NCBI GenBank assembly: GCA_046726275.1
Contig: JBKPAF010000015.1
Coordinates: 1-36,974, forward strand
From: DASXTW01 sp046726275
Lineage (GTDB): Bacteria > Actinomycetota > UBA4738
Length of the DNA: 36,974 bases
Reading direction: 5' to 3'
Shown here: positions 15,954-24,683 of the stretch, piece after piece
How positions within the stretch are numbered: position 1 is the first letter of the stretch
How the letters are laid out: the number at the start of each line of letters is the position of its first letter
The notes under the pieces: generated by a model
What the model was told of the DNA's origin: nothing
Databases searched by the model: none
What the model saw: only the letters and a program-made list of their open reading frames with translations
Program-made: the position numbers and the translations under genes

Positions 15954-16307
15954 CTACGACGGGGGGTCGAGAGCCTCGCCCAGTCGTTCCACGACGGCGA
16001 TCGTCGACGGCCAGCCGCTTGCCTTCAAGGAACGGTGGATCAGCGAATCCGAAGGGATCACAACGGTCATGCGCTGTTCATGCGCCTCGAGCCCGCGGGC
16101 GAGATCGAACAACATGGCGATCCCTGCGCTGTCCAGGTAGCGAACTTTCGTCAGGTCCAGCACGAGCCCCAACGTCTCGTTCGTAACCGAGTCGTTGATC
16201 TCCTGTTTGATCACGGCCGCATTGGACAGATCGATCTCGCCGGTAAGGTGCGCGACCGTCCTCGCGCTGGATCGGTCGAGCCAAAGCCTCGCGGGATCGA
16301 TCATCAT
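15954..16307 (-). CDS. STAS domain anti-sigma factor antagonist
   Basis: A 117-residue STAS protein. Seen: RTVAHLTGEIDLSNAAVIKQEI (strand and first helix), LGLVLDLTKVRYLDSAGIAM with the phosphoacceptor serine in LDSAGI, and GLEAHEQRMTVVIPSDSLIH, IAVVERLGEAL at the end. In partner-switch systems the kinase phosphorylates this serine and the PP2C phosphatase removes it; the unphosphorylated antagonist releases a sigma factor or other target. The gene follows the GAF-PP2C-HATPase gene with a two-base gap (TAG GC ATG), so the two are one operon and almost certainly partners. An upstream open frame extends to 16610 but has no STAS similarity. Confidence 0.9.
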   Translation of the reverse strand: MMIDPARLWLDRSSARTVAHLTGEIDLSNAAVIKQEINDSVTNETLGLVLDLTKVRYLDSAGIAMLFDLARGLEAHEQRMTVVIPSDSLIHRSLKASGWPSTIAVVERLGEALDPPS

Positions 16308-16309
16308 TG

Positions 16310-17926
16310 CTACCCGCTGCTCCAACGAAGCTCCACCGACGTGCCCGTGCTGGATCGATCGATCTGCATCTCGTCGGAAAGCGCTCGCATGATCGGGATT
16401 CCCCTGCCTCTGTTGGGTGCTCGCTGTGTTCGCCACTGCCCGAAGTCGCGTACGGCAAGCGCGATCTCGCTCGCCGACCAGTCGGCCGTGATCTGGACCG
16501 AGCCGCCGGACGGACCGTACGCATGCTCGATCGCGTTCGCCACGGCTTCGCCGGTCACCGCCACGACGTCGTAGGCCATCCCCGGTTCGACGGCGCGCTC
16601 GCTGAGCCACCGCTGGAGGATGCGGCGGAGGATGACGAGCTGACCGGGGTCGGCTCGCATGGAGAGACGCAGCCGGTTGCCGGGGTCGGGAAGGATCTCG
16701 ATGATCAGCAGGGCCACGTCGTCGTCGCCTTCGGCGGCGAGGCGATCCAAGATGTGGTCGCAGAGCTCCTCGGACGGCAGGCTCGCGCGCGCTGCATCGG
16801 CCAGCGCCGCCAAACCCTCGTCCAACGATTGGCCGCGGCGCTCGATCAGGCCGTCGGTGCAGAGGATGAGGGTTTCACCGGCGCGAAGCTGCCGGACGTG
16901 CTCAGGGAAGGCGGCCGAGGTCATGGCACCGAGAGGGGGGCCAACGTCAATGCTGTGAACGCGGACCGTTCCGTCCGGGTCGCGGAGCAAGGGCGGGATG
17001 TGCGCGGCCGAGGCAAACCGGAACGAGAGGCTCACGGGGTCGACGACGCCGTACAGAACCGTGGCCATGTCGCCCGGATCGAAGAACTGGAACGCCCGGT
17101 CGAGCCGGCCCAGCACCTCGCTTGGGGCGACGACCTCGAGCGCGACCGCCCGCAGAGCGGTCCTGAGCTTTCCCATGGAGGATGCGGCGCTGAGCCCACG
17201 CCCGACGACGTCCCCCATGGCAACAGCGATCGACCCGTCCGGGAGGACGAACGCGTCATACCAGTCCCCGCCCACGTCTCCGCCCCGGGCGGGCAGATAC
17301 CGAGAGGCCAGCCGGAAACCGGGAACAGCGGGCATGGTGTCGGGAAGAAGGCTGCGCTGGAGGGTTCTCGCGACCGCGCGTTCGCGTTCATACAACCCCG
17401 CGTTGATGGCGAGCGCGACCCGGTCCCCGACGAGCTGAAGGAGCGCGGTGTCGTCCTCGTTGAACTCCCGCTGGGTGAGCGTCCCCACGTGAAGGACTCC
17501 GATGGTCGTCCCCTGGACGACCAGAGCCACCCCGAGAAGGGATCGGATCCCTTTCTCCTTCAAGATGGGGTTCAGCACGATGGAGTGGTCGACGTCGAGG
17601 ATGGTGAGCGGTTTCCCCGTCGCCGCGATCGTTCCCGCGAATCCCCGTCCCAGGGGGATCCGGACTCCCGCCCGCACCTCTTCCTCGATGCCTTTCGCTG
17701 CCCGCGCGATGAGCTCTCCTTTCGCCCTGTCCAGGAGCAGGATGGCAGCGGTGTCGGCGTCGAGGACCTCCCTCACCCGGAGGAGGAGCTCCTCCAGAAG
17801 CTCTTCCACCCTGAGGTTCGCCAGGGCCGCGTCAGTGACGAACTGCAGGCGGCGGAGATGCTCGAGCGACGCCGTGGCCAGATCGATCGGGGGCACGGCC
17901 GAATCCGTACCCACATGGGAAGACAT
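16310..17926 (-). CDS. GAF-PP2C(SpoIIE)-HATPase tri-domain switch protein
   Basis: A 538-residue soluble regulator combining three domains. GAF, residues 25-175: LAANLRVEELL-type helix, LLLDRAKGELIARAAKGIEEEV, GRGFAGTIAATGKPLTI, LLGVALVVQGTTIGVLHVG. PP2C/SpoIIE phosphatase, 185-410: RGGDVGGDWYDAF, GDVVGRG, CTDGLIERR, DDDVALLI, all metal aspartates present. RsbW-like histidine-kinase-type ATPase, 415-535: N-box GEAVANAIEHAYG, DFGQW and GRGIPIMRAL glycine boxes. The fused kinase and phosphatase act on STAS proteins such as the one encoded directly downstream, with the GAF domain sensing an unknown signal. No sigma factor is nearby. The AAGGG upstream of ATG 17926 is weak. Confidence 0.93.
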   Translation of the reverse strand: MSSHVGTDSAVPPIDLATASLEHLRRLQFVTDAALANLRVEELLEELLLRVREVLDADTAAILLLDRAKGELIARAAKGIEEEVRAGVRIPLGRGFAGTIAATGKPLTILDVDHSIVLNPILKEKGIRSLLGVALVVQGTTIGVLHVGTLTQREFNEDDTALLQLVGDRVALAINAGLYERERAVARTLQRSLLPDTMPAVPGFRLASRYLPARGGDVGGDWYDAFVLPDGSIAVAMGDVVGRGLSAASSMGKLRTALRAVALEVVAPSEVLGRLDRAFQFFDPGDMATVLYGVVDPVSLSFRFASAAHIPPLLRDPDGTVRVHSIDVGPPLGAMTSAAFPEHVRQLRAGETLILCTDGLIERRGQSLDEGLAALADAARASLPSEELCDHILDRLAAEGDDDVALLIIEILPDPGNRLRLSMRADPGQLVILRRILQRWLSERAVEPGMAYDVVAVTGEAVANAIEHAYGPSGGSVQITADWSASEIALAVRDFGQWRTQRAPNRGRGIPIMRALSDEMQIDRSSTGTSVELRWSSG

Positions 17927-17939
17927 CGAATCGCTACCC

Positions 17940-18386
17940 TTAGAGGCGGAGGGCGCGCGTGGGAGCCAGGACCGCCTGTGGATCTTCCCGCCAGATCTCC
18001 GGCTGCACGTCGATATACAGCTCGATCTCGTTCCCGTCGGGATCGGTGATGTACAAGCTGTGAGTCACCGTATGATCCGCGCTGCCCACCACGTTCGCCC
18101 CGGCCTGCTGAAGCGCCGCGAGCGCTTCACGGAGCTCCTCGTCGGTGGTTCCGATCTTCAGCCCGAAGTGGTACATCCCCACCCGCCTGCCTGATGGGAT
18201 CGGGGCGGCCCCGGGGCCGACCTCTATGAGCAGCAGCTCGTGGTGTGTCCGCCCCGAGGAGAACATCGCCATCTGACCATCGGCCGAGGCGATCTGTTTC
18301 CAGCCCAGGACGTCCGCGTAGAAGCGCCGCGAGACCTCGAGGTCCCGCACGTACAGCACGATGTGCCCGAGCTCCTTCACTTCCAT
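17940..18386 (-). CDS. VOC family protein, catechol 2,3-dioxygenase-like
   Basis: A 148-residue VOC protein with both repeats and the three metal-ligand positions: LGHIVLYVRDLEVSRRFYADVLGW (His near residue 8), the central VGMYHFGLKIG (His) and LYITDPDGNEIELYIDV (Glu). That set is the normal Fe/Mn-binding triad of extradiol-type and glyoxalase-like members, so a real enzyme is likely, but the substrate is unknown. ATG 18386 is preceded by AGGAGGA, a strong ribosome site. It is 13 bases upstream of the GAF-PP2C-HATPase start on the same strand and may belong to the same operon. Confidence 0.92.
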   Translation of the reverse strand: MEVKELGHIVLYVRDLEVSRRFYADVLGWKQIASADGQMAMFSSGRTHHELLLIEVGPGAAPIPSGRRVGMYHFGLKIGTTDEELREALAALQQAGANVVGSADHTVTHSLYITDPDGNEIELYIDVQPEIWREDPQAVLAPTRALRL

Positions 18387-18479
18387 GATTCCTCCTCCGA
18401 TTTAACGTGGCCTTGCCCACCCTAACCGGAGATGCATTTGAAAATTCCGGAGCCCGCGCCTGACTGGAGCGGCAGGAAC

Positions 18480-19796
18480 TCAAACGGCAGGGCCGCTGAT
18501 CAGGCGCGCGGTGGCCGTGTGCGTGCCGTTCTCGTCGACCCAGGTCACCTGGACATCCTCTCCCGGCCCGTGCCGGTGCAAGGCCACTCCGAGCTCGTCG
18601 ATCGAGGAGATCCTCTGACCGTCGATGGCGGTGATCACGGATCCTTCCGAGATGCCCACACTGGCCGCCGGGGTTCCGGGGGTCGCGCCGACGATGAGCA
18701 CACCTTCCGTGGAGCCCAGCCCCAGCCTATCGGCCGTGGCGGCGTCAAGCTCCTGCACCTCGACCCCGAGAAACCCCGGCTCGCCGACGATGATGGAGGC
18801 GCTGGCCCGGCCGGCCCGTATCTCGTTGACGATGCTCAGAGCCTTGCTCGAGGAGATCGCGAACCCGAACCGCGACCCCGACTCGAACCTGGAGGTCCTC
18901 GAGCCGGCGGTGATCATGCCCACCACCTGGGCGACCGAGTTCACCAGCGGCCCGCCGGAGTCCCCGGGTTGGATGGCTGCGTCGGTCTGGATCAGCCCGC
19001 TGAGTCGCTCCGTACCGCCCCGCCCATCCGAGATCGTGATGGTCCGATCCAGCGCCGAGATCCTTCCCTCGGTCACCGTCGGCGGGCCGCCCCGCCCGAG
19101 GGCGTTTCCGATCGCCAGGACCTCCTGGCCCAATTCGACCTTGGAGGAGTCCGCCAGGGAGACGGTGGGCAGTCCCGACACGCCGCCCTGGATCTGCAGG
19201 AGCGCTACGTCATCGTCCGGCGCCGCCCCGACGAACTGGGCGACGTAGTTCTGAGAACGCCCGGCCACCGTGATCTCGATCCTGGTGGCGCCTTCGATGA
19301 CGTGGTTGTTCGTGAGCACCTGGCCGTCCGATGTGACGATCATGCCGGTCCCTGCTCCGCGCCCCCGAGCCGGCACGTCGTCAAAGGGGTTCGCGTCGAG
19401 CACCGTGTTGATGTTCACCACGGCCGGCTCGACCTTGTCGGCAACCGCTTCGGCCTCGAGGTCCTGGTCGGCCTCGACCGGCGGGGCGGTGGTGACCGCG
19501 CCGAGCGGTGCCCGAGTATCACTGGAAGAGCCGTCCCGGGTCAGAAACCACCCGATCCCGACGCCGCTCGCAACGAGGACGAGTCCAGCCACAACGGCCG
19601 CGAGGACCACTCGGCCGATCGGCCGGCGAGGCGGCGGACCTCCCAGTGCGGTTCCCGGAGCCCGAGAGGGGCCCCATCCAGCCGGAGGGAACGGAGGTGG
19701 TAGCTCGGGTCCAGCCTCGGAGGCCGTCTCCGGTCCACCGTCGGGAGGAACCTGTCGGCTCCCTTCAGGGGGTGGTTCCGTCACGTCGTCTTCCAT
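18480..19796 (-). CDS. HtrA/DegP-like trypsin-family serine protease with PDZ domain (S1C)
   Basis: A membrane-anchored protease. The N-terminus is acidic and Pro-rich, followed by a single membrane segment (VVLAAVVAGLVLVASGVGIGW). The trypsin-like domain has the catalytic triad His in VLTNNHVIEG, Asp in DDDVALLQI and Ser in QPGDSGGPLV. A PDZ domain follows: FLGVEVQELD, GVLIVGATPGTPAASVGISEG, ITAIDGQRISSIDEL. It probably degrades damaged proteins on the outer side of the membrane. I prefer ATG 19796 (MEDDVTEP); an ATG at 19832 adds 12 residues not seen in the family, and neither has a clear ribosome site. The gene is co-directional with and 93 bases upstream of the VOC gene. Confidence 0.93.
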   Translation of the reverse strand: MEDDVTEPPPEGSRQVPPDGGPETASEAGPELPPPFPPAGWGPSRAPGTALGGPPPRRPIGRVVLAAVVAGLVLVASGVGIGWFLTRDGSSSDTRAPLGAVTTAPPVEADQDLEAEAVADKVEPAVVNINTVLDANPFDDVPARGRGAGTGMIVTSDGQVLTNNHVIEGATRIEITVAGRSQNYVAQFVGAAPDDDVALLQIQGGVSGLPTVSLADSSKVELGQEVLAIGNALGRGGPPTVTEGRISALDRTITISDGRGGTERLSGLIQTDAAIQPGDSGGPLVNSVAQVVGMITAGSRTSRFESGSRFGFAISSSKALSIVNEIRAGRASASIIVGEPGFLGVEVQELDAATADRLGLGSTEGVLIVGATPGTPAASVGISEGSVITAIDGQRISSIDELGVALHRHGPGEDVQVTWVDENGTHTATARLISGPAV

Positions 19797-19952
19797 GCCC
19801 ACAATGATCGGACCCGAACCTGAAAACAGCATGGGAAGAGGTTCACGATCGGCTGAGAGTCCTCATCGCTGTCCTCGCCTCCAAATGCAGTTCATTGTCA
19901 CCTCCCGATGGCAGCGATACGATTCCGCCCCCAACCGTAGGGAGCAAACGAA

Positions 19953-20249
19953 GTGCCAAAGTATGTGATCAAACGCTCGTTCTCTATCCGGGAAGACCAG
20001 ATGCCCGAGATCGGCCGGCGGTCCCGGCAGATCATCGAGCAGCGACTCCCCGAGATCACCTGGCTTCACAGTCACATCACCGTCGACGAGGAAGGCAACG
20101 TCAAGTCGTTCTGCGTGTACGACGCCCCGAGCGAGGAGGCCATCCACGAGCATTCGAAGCTCCTCGGGTCCCACGTCATCGACGAGGTGTTCGAGGTCGC
20201 CGGGGACGTCACTCCTGAGGACTTCCCCCTAACCGAGGAGCCGGTCTGA
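19953..20249 (+). CDS. DUF4242 family small protein
   Basis: A 98-residue protein in the ferredoxin-like DUF4242 (SCO4226-type nickel-binding) family. Opening strand KYVIKRSFSI, WLHSHITVDEEGNVKSFCVY, then DAPSEEAIHEHSKLLGSHVIDEVFEV. Known members bind Ni2+ or other metals with His, and the conserved HSHITV and EHSK motifs with histidines are present. Its function is unclear. The start is GTG 19953 with GGGAG nine bases upstream. Its 3' end overlaps the 3' end of the cyclase-AAA gene on the other strand by 41 bases, so the two are convergent without a terminator between. Confidence 0.88.
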   Translation: MPKYVIKRSFSIREDQMPEIGRRSRQIIEQRLPEITWLHSHITVDEEGNVKSFCVYDAPSEEAIHEHSKLLGSHVIDEVFEVAGDVTPEDFPLTEEPV

Positions 20250-22431
20250 CGGTTTCGTCCGTCCGCTCCCTCAGCTTCTGAGCGTCGAAGACATGCCACG
20301 CTGCCTGCGTGGTGATCGCCACACGGCGGACCAGCTCCCGGCGTAGGTCTCCCCTGTCTTCGGGAACGAGGTCCAGCGCCTCCCGGTAGAGGCGGAGGGC
20401 GGTCTCCTTCGCCCATCCCCTTCCCGCCTGCTCGGCCGCCGTCACCAGGTACGAGATCGCGCGTTCGGGCTCGCCCGCCTCGCGCCAGTGGTGGGCCAGC
20501 ACTGCCGGGGCGTCCCCGAGATCAGGTATCGCTTCTTCCAGGAACGTGGCCACCGCGGCGTGGCGCCGTTTCCGCCCTGACCTGGGCAAGGTCTGATAGG
20601 CCACATCGCGGATAAGGACGTGCTTGAAGTTGAACTGCTGCTCGCCTCGGATCCGTGACACCGACACGCGTCTGATCAGGTCCCGGTTCTCGAGCGACCC
20701 GAGAAGTCCCGGAAGGTCCTCCCTCTCCTGGAGACGGCTGAGAGCCCCGCTCCAGAAGACCCTGCCAACGACCGACGCGTCGAGGAGCACATCCCGCTCG
20801 GCTCGGGGAAGGGCATCCAGCCGGGCGCTCACGATCCCTCGGATGCTGGTGGGCAGCTCATCCACCCCGGTCGTTGGCCGCTCGGCCATGGAGGCGGCGA
20901 GCTCCTCGATGAACAGCGGATTCCCTTCCGCTGTCGTGGCCAACTCCTCGGCTCGACCGTCCGACTCGCCCACGCCTCGCTGGTCGAGGTGTCGCCGGGT
21001 CAGCTCGAGGGCATCCACGCCGGTCAGGGGTTCGAGGTGGAGGGCGGTGTAGGCGGGGAGCCCCCCTCCCCACGCCGGCCTCATCGACAGGAGGTCCGGC
21101 CGGGCCAGGGTGAGAAGCAGCAGGGGTAGGTCGCGAACCCGCGCCGCCAGGAACTCGAGCAGATCGAGCAGGCTCGGGTCCGCCCAGTGGATGTCCTCGA
21201 AGATCAGCAGGGTCGGCCGCTGCGCGGCGAGGCCCTCGATCAGGAGACGGGCGGAGAAGAACAGCGTCTCCCGGTCGGAGACCGACTCCTCCGTCCGCAG
21301 CCCTAACAGGATCGCGATGTGATGTGAGGCTTCCTCCGCCGGGCCCCCGATGAGCTCTCCCATCGCCGCTTCGAGCTTCTCGTAGGACTGGGCAAGCTCG
21401 TCGTTGTCGAAGATCCCGGCGATCTGCTTCACGATCTGGGCGAACGCGCCATAAGGGCTGCTCTCCCCGTATGCGACCGATCGGCCTCGCAGGGCCCGGC
21501 CACCCGTGGCGTCCACCCGGAGGGAGAACTCGTATCCGAGCCGGGACTTCCCGATCCCTGTGGGACCGAACACGCTGGCAAGGTGGGGCCGCGTCTCCCC
21601 GACCACGCGATCCCAGATCCCACTTATCACGGAAAGCTCCGTGCCGCGGCCGATCATCGGGACCCGGGAGAACGAGCGTTCGCCCACCGGGGCTTTCGCG
21701 GCGACGGCGAGCCAGGCCGGCACGGGCAGCGACTTGCCCTTGGCCTCGATCGGCTCCACGCCTCGATAGTCGATCACCGAACGCGTGCTCGAGTAGGTCT
21801 CCTGTCCGACCAGGATCTCGTTCGGCGGAGCCGCGGTCTGAAGCCTCGACGCGGTGTTGACGACGTCGCCCGCGACCATCCCCTCTCCACGTTTGGGATG
21901 ATTGCCGAGCGCCACGATGGCCTCACCCGTGTTCACCGCGAGCCTGGCCTGCAGGTCGAGCGAGGGATCCGCCTCGTTCATCTCTCGAAGCCGATCGCGT
22001 ACGGCCATGGCGGCGCGGACGGCCCGCTCGGGATCGTCGCCGTAGGCGACGGGCGCGCCGAACACCCCCATCACCGCGTCGCCGATGAACTTCTCCACGA
22101 CACCGCCGAAGCGTTCGATCTCCGGCTTCACCCGGTCGTAGTACCGGGACAGGATCGCCCGGACATCCTCCGGGTCCAGGCGCTCCGCTCGAGCCGTGAA
22201 GCCAACCAGGTCGACGAACAACACGGTGACCACCTTGCGCTCCTCCCCGGTGAGCGATGTCCCCTCGAGCTGGAGGTTCGCTCCGCAGGAGGTGCAGAAC
22301 GCGACGCCCGGTGTGACCGGCGAGCCGCACGTGGGGCAGGCGCGCGCGAGGGACTGTCCGCATCGTCCGCAGAACCGAGCCTGGTCCGGGTTGTCGAAGC
22401 CGCATGACTGGCAGGTAGCCATGCGGGGCAT
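20209..22431 (-). CDS. zinc-ribbon class III cyclase-AAA ATPase regulator
   Basis: About 740 residues. Two zinc ribbons (CxxC at 7/10, 21/24, 32/35 and 46/49) open the protein. A class III cyclase domain follows: TVLFVDLVGFTARAE with D74, KFIGDAVMGVFG with D118, LAVNTGEAIVALG, and GDVVNTASRLQTAAP, with the catalytic set intact. Then a P-loop AAA domain: SVFGPTGIGKSRLGYEF, LLIFEDIHWADPSLLDLLEF, LLTLARPDL, GNPLFIEELAASMAERP, and a C-terminal helical part typical of the LuxR-less SARP/cyclase-ATPase family (FKHVLIRDVAYQTLPRSGRK). ATG at 22431 or 22422; no ribosome site. The C-terminus is short for the family, which often continues with TPR repeats. Function and ligand are unknown. Confidence 0.9.
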   Translation of the reverse strand: MPRMATCQSCGFDNPDQARFCGRCGQSLARACPTCGSPVTPGVAFCTSCGANLQLEGTSLTGEERKVVTVLFVDLVGFTARAERLDPEDVRAILSRYYDRVKPEIERFGGVVEKFIGDAVMGVFGAPVAYGDDPERAVRAAMAVRDRLREMNEADPSLDLQARLAVNTGEAIVALGNHPKRGEGMVAGDVVNTASRLQTAAPPNEILVGQETYSSTRSVIDYRGVEPIEAKGKSLPVPAWLAVAAKAPVGERSFSRVPMIGRGTELSVISGIWDRVVGETRPHLASVFGPTGIGKSRLGYEFSLRVDATGGRALRGRSVAYGESSPYGAFAQIVKQIAGIFDNDELAQSYEKLEAAMGELIGGPAEEASHHIAILLGLRTEESVSDRETLFFSARLLIEGLAAQRPTLLIFEDIHWADPSLLDLLEFLAARVRDLPLLLLTLARPDLLSMRPAWGGGLPAYTALHLEPLTGVDALELTRRHLDQRGVGESDGRAEELATTAEGNPLFIEELAASMAERPTTGVDELPTSIRGIVSARLDALPRAERDVLLDASVVGRVFWSGALSRLQEREDLPGLLGSLENRDLIRRVSVSRIRGEQQFNFKHVLIRDVAYQTLPRSGRKRRHAAVATFLEEAIPDLGDAPAVLAHHWREAGEPERAISYLVTAAEQAGRGWAKETALRLYREALDLVPEDRGDLRRELVRRVAITTQAAWHVFDAQKLRERTDETVRPAPRLGGSPQE

Positions 22432-22530
22432 GGTACGACCGGGCCGGGCAGCTTGAACGCATCCGGCCGCCAGATCGATCCCGGAGGGTTCCAGGGAACC
22501 CCTCAAGAGCCGAGCGAGGTGCGTCCCTCA

Positions 22531-22536
22531 TACACT
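22531..22536 (+). promoter_or_regulatory. -10 box TACACT before the sulfite-oxidase-like gene
   Basis: TACACT fits TAnnnT and lies nine bases before ATG 22546, so transcription would begin within a few bases of the start codon. I cannot see a good -35. The gene also lacks a Shine-Dalgarno, which supports a leaderless mRNA. Confidence 0.35.
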
Positions 22537-22545
22537 CTTCTGACC

Positions 22546-23658
22546 ATGAGTGAGACGGAGCCCGGGCCCCCGATCCCGGTCACGTCACGGCCCCTGAATG
22601 CCGAGACACCGCTCCCAGCGCTGACGAGGCCGCTCACGCCGGTCAGTTCGTTCTACGTGCGCAGCCATTTTGACATCCCTCGGATCGATCGCGAGGGGTG
22701 GAAGCTCTGCATCGACGGCAGCGTGGACCGGCCTACCCAGCTCGACCTGCGCGAGCTGCTCGCTTTGCCGGCGCACGAGGTCTGGGCGACGCTGGAGTGC
22801 GCGGGCAACGGCCGGCAGGCCATGCGTCCGCCTCCGCCCGGCCTGCCCTGGGGATTTGGGGCGGTGGCCACCGGACGGTTCAGCGGCGTTTCCCTGGCGG
22901 TGTTGCTCGATCGGGCGGGGCTCCGATCAGGTGCCACCGAGGTCGTATTCGAGGGCGCGGACCGGGGAGCGGTGGAGACGGGCGACGTCGTGCCGTTCGC
23001 TCGGAGCCTCCCGCTCGACGTGGCATCGCATCCGGACACCCTGGTCGCTCATAGCCTGAACGGCCAGCCCCTTCCCTTCGAGCACGGATTCCCCGCGCGG
23101 CTGATCGTGCCGAACTGGTACGCGATGGCCTCCGTGAAGTGGCTCGTCGATATCCGGGTCGTTGACGGCGCCTTCGAGGGCTTCTTCCAGAAGGACGAAT
23201 ACACGTACGCCGAGACCGCGGCGTCGACTCGCCCGGAGCCGGTGAGCCTGATGCGGGTACGCGCGGTCATCGGGATCCCAGCCGACGGGGACGAGGTTCC
23301 TCCCGGAGCCGTCGAGATCGCGGGCACCGCGTGGTCGGGCCATTCGCCCGTGGAGGTCGTGGAGATCAGCCTGGATGGCGGCGGGACGTGGGGGCGAACT
23401 CAGTTGGCACCAGTGCCCTCCCCTTACGCCGCGCGGCCGTGGCGGTGCACGGTTCAACTCGATGCCGGGCGGTACACGATCTTGGCACGGGGCACGGACC
23501 ATGCGGGCAACACCCAGCCGATCGAGCCGATCCGGAACGCCCGCGGCTACGGGAACAACGTCATCCATCGGGTTCGGCTGACCGTGACCGAGGCCCCGAA
23601 GGGGCGGGAGGACGACGTTCTGATCGTTCGCCCCGGTTCCCGGCCCGTCCCAGCCTGA
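22546..23658 (+). CDS. molybdopterin-dependent sulfite oxidase-like oxidoreductase
   Basis: A 370-residue protein with the sulfite oxidase fold. Moco domain: YVRSHFDIPRIDREGW, WATLECAGNGRQAM with the Mo-ligand cysteine C85, GAVATGRFSGVSLAVLLDRAGL, and the pterin-contact stretch HGFPARLIVPNWYAMASVKW. A Mo-co dimerisation (Ig-like) domain occupies 250-345 (VEIAGTAWSGHSPVEVVEIS, YTILARGTDHAGNTQP). No Sec or Tat signal or membrane segment, so it should be cytosolic and use a soluble electron acceptor. Family substrates are sulfite or related oxyanions and S-oxides; this one is unassigned. ATG 22546 is chosen over an upstream start at 22453 because of the -10 box and family alignment. Confidence 0.92.
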   Translation: MSETEPGPPIPVTSRPLNAETPLPALTRPLTPVSSFYVRSHFDIPRIDREGWKLCIDGSVDRPTQLDLRELLALPAHEVWATLECAGNGRQAMRPPPPGLPWGFGAVATGRFSGVSLAVLLDRAGLRSGATEVVFEGADRGAVETGDVVPFARSLPLDVASHPDTLVAHSLNGQPLPFEHGFPARLIVPNWYAMASVKWLVDIRVVDGAFEGFFQKDEYTYAETAASTRPEPVSLMRVRAVIGIPADGDEVPPGAVEIAGTAWSGHSPVEVVEISLDGGGTWGRTQLAPVPSPYAARPWRCTVQLDAGRYTILARGTDHAGNTQPIEPIRNARGYGNNVIHRVRLTVTEAPKGREDDVLIVRPGSRPVPA

Positions 23659-23674
23659 CCTGGCGGCGCAAGGC

Positions 23675-24640
23675 ATGCCTGATCTCCGCGTCCCTGAGGC
23701 CGTGGTCCGGATGAACCTCTCGGCCGGCGGGGACGTGGGACGGGCCTGGCTGGCAGCCCTCCCCGAGATCGTCGAGCAGATGTGCCGCCGCTGGAAGCTC
23801 TCCCTCGGGCCGGCGTTCGAGGGTGGGTGTGTGGGCTTCGTGGCTCCGGTGGAACGCGAAGGCGGCGAGCGGGCCGTGCTCAAGGTCAGTCCCGTCGACG
23901 AGGAGACTCGGACCGCGGCCGACGCGCTCCTCTTCTGGGACGGGGACGGTACGGCGCGCCTCCTCGATTCTGATGCCCGCCTCGGTGCGCTCCTGCTCGA
24001 ACGGCTGGAGCCAGGCACCTCGCTCGAGGACCATCCGGATCGTGACGAGGCGATCACGATCGCGTGCCGCCTGCTCAAGAGCCTGTGGCGGCCGGTGCCA
24101 GCGGGCCACCCCTTCCCGCTCGTTCCCGACCTTGCTCTTCGCTGGAGCCGTGAGATTCCCGACCGGTACCGCAGGCTCGGCCGACCCTTCGAGGGAGCCC
24201 TGGCTGAGCAGGCCGCCGATCTCTGCGCGGAACTGGCGACACATACGGAGGACTTGGTGTTGGCGAACCGCGACTATCACCTCGGGAACGTTCTCGCTGC
24301 CACGCGGGAACCCTGGCTCCTGATCGACCCCAAGCCGTTGGCGGGGGAGGCGGCCTTCGATACGGGCCATCTGCTGAGGAGCCTGCTCCCGAGAGGGTTC
24401 GACGATGCCCTGGTCGGCGGCCTGGTCCATCGCCTGGCCAGCGAGCTGGACCTGGAGGTAGAGGCGATCCGGAGTTGGGCCCTGGTGAGGTCGGTGGAAG
24501 ATGCGCTATGGGGGATGTCGGTGGGGGGGACGGACGTCGGGCGGGACCTGGAGTGTGCCCGTCACCTGGCCAACCTGCAGCACGTCCGGCCCGACCAGTT
24601 CCCCGAAGAGCCTTTTTCGTCCCGCTCCGGGAGGGTATGA
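23675..24640 (+). CDS. aminoglycoside/hydroxyurea kinase family protein (APH(6)-like)
   Basis: A 321-residue small-molecule kinase of the streptomycin 6-kinase/hydroxyurea kinase family. Seen: AVLKVSPVDEETRTAADALL (ATP lysine), LLLERLEPGTSLED (hinge), the Brenner-type catalytic loop LANRDYHLGNVLAA (Asp and Asn kept; the usual HGD histidine is Asn) and the metal Asp in LLIDPKPLAGEAAFDTG, the family hallmark. Members inactivate aminoglycosides by phosphorylation, but many actinobacterial members have unknown substrates, so resistance should not be assumed. It follows the sulfite-oxidase-like gene by 16 bases. ATG 23675 has no ribosome site; ATG 23711 is an alternative start. Confidence 0.88.
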   Translation: MPDLRVPEAVVRMNLSAGGDVGRAWLAALPEIVEQMCRRWKLSLGPAFEGGCVGFVAPVEREGGERAVLKVSPVDEETRTAADALLFWDGDGTARLLDSDARLGALLLERLEPGTSLEDHPDRDEAITIACRLLKSLWRPVPAGHPFPLVPDLALRWSREIPDRYRRLGRPFEGALAEQAADLCAELATHTEDLVLANRDYHLGNVLAATREPWLLIDPKPLAGEAAFDTGHLLRSLLPRGFDDALVGGLVHRLASELDLEVEAIRSWALVRSVEDALWGMSVGGTDVGRDLECARHLANLQHVRPDQFPEEPFSSRSGRV

Positions 24641-24683
24641 AGAGAACAAGGCATCTGGGGAGAGCCAACGAAGAGGAAGCCCA

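Noticed and set aside
16307..18049. A 580-codon open frame on the plus strand opposite the GAF-PP2C-HATPase gene
   Set aside because: It has no ribosome site, no recognisable domain and the Arg/Gly/Pro-rich composition of an antisense shadow in high-GC DNA. The minus-strand gene explains it completely.
23675..24640. Calling the APH(6)-like gene an aminoglycoside resistance gene
   Set aside because: The fold is clear but many members have other or unknown substrates, and the HGD histidine is replaced by Asn; resistance cannot be claimed from sequence.
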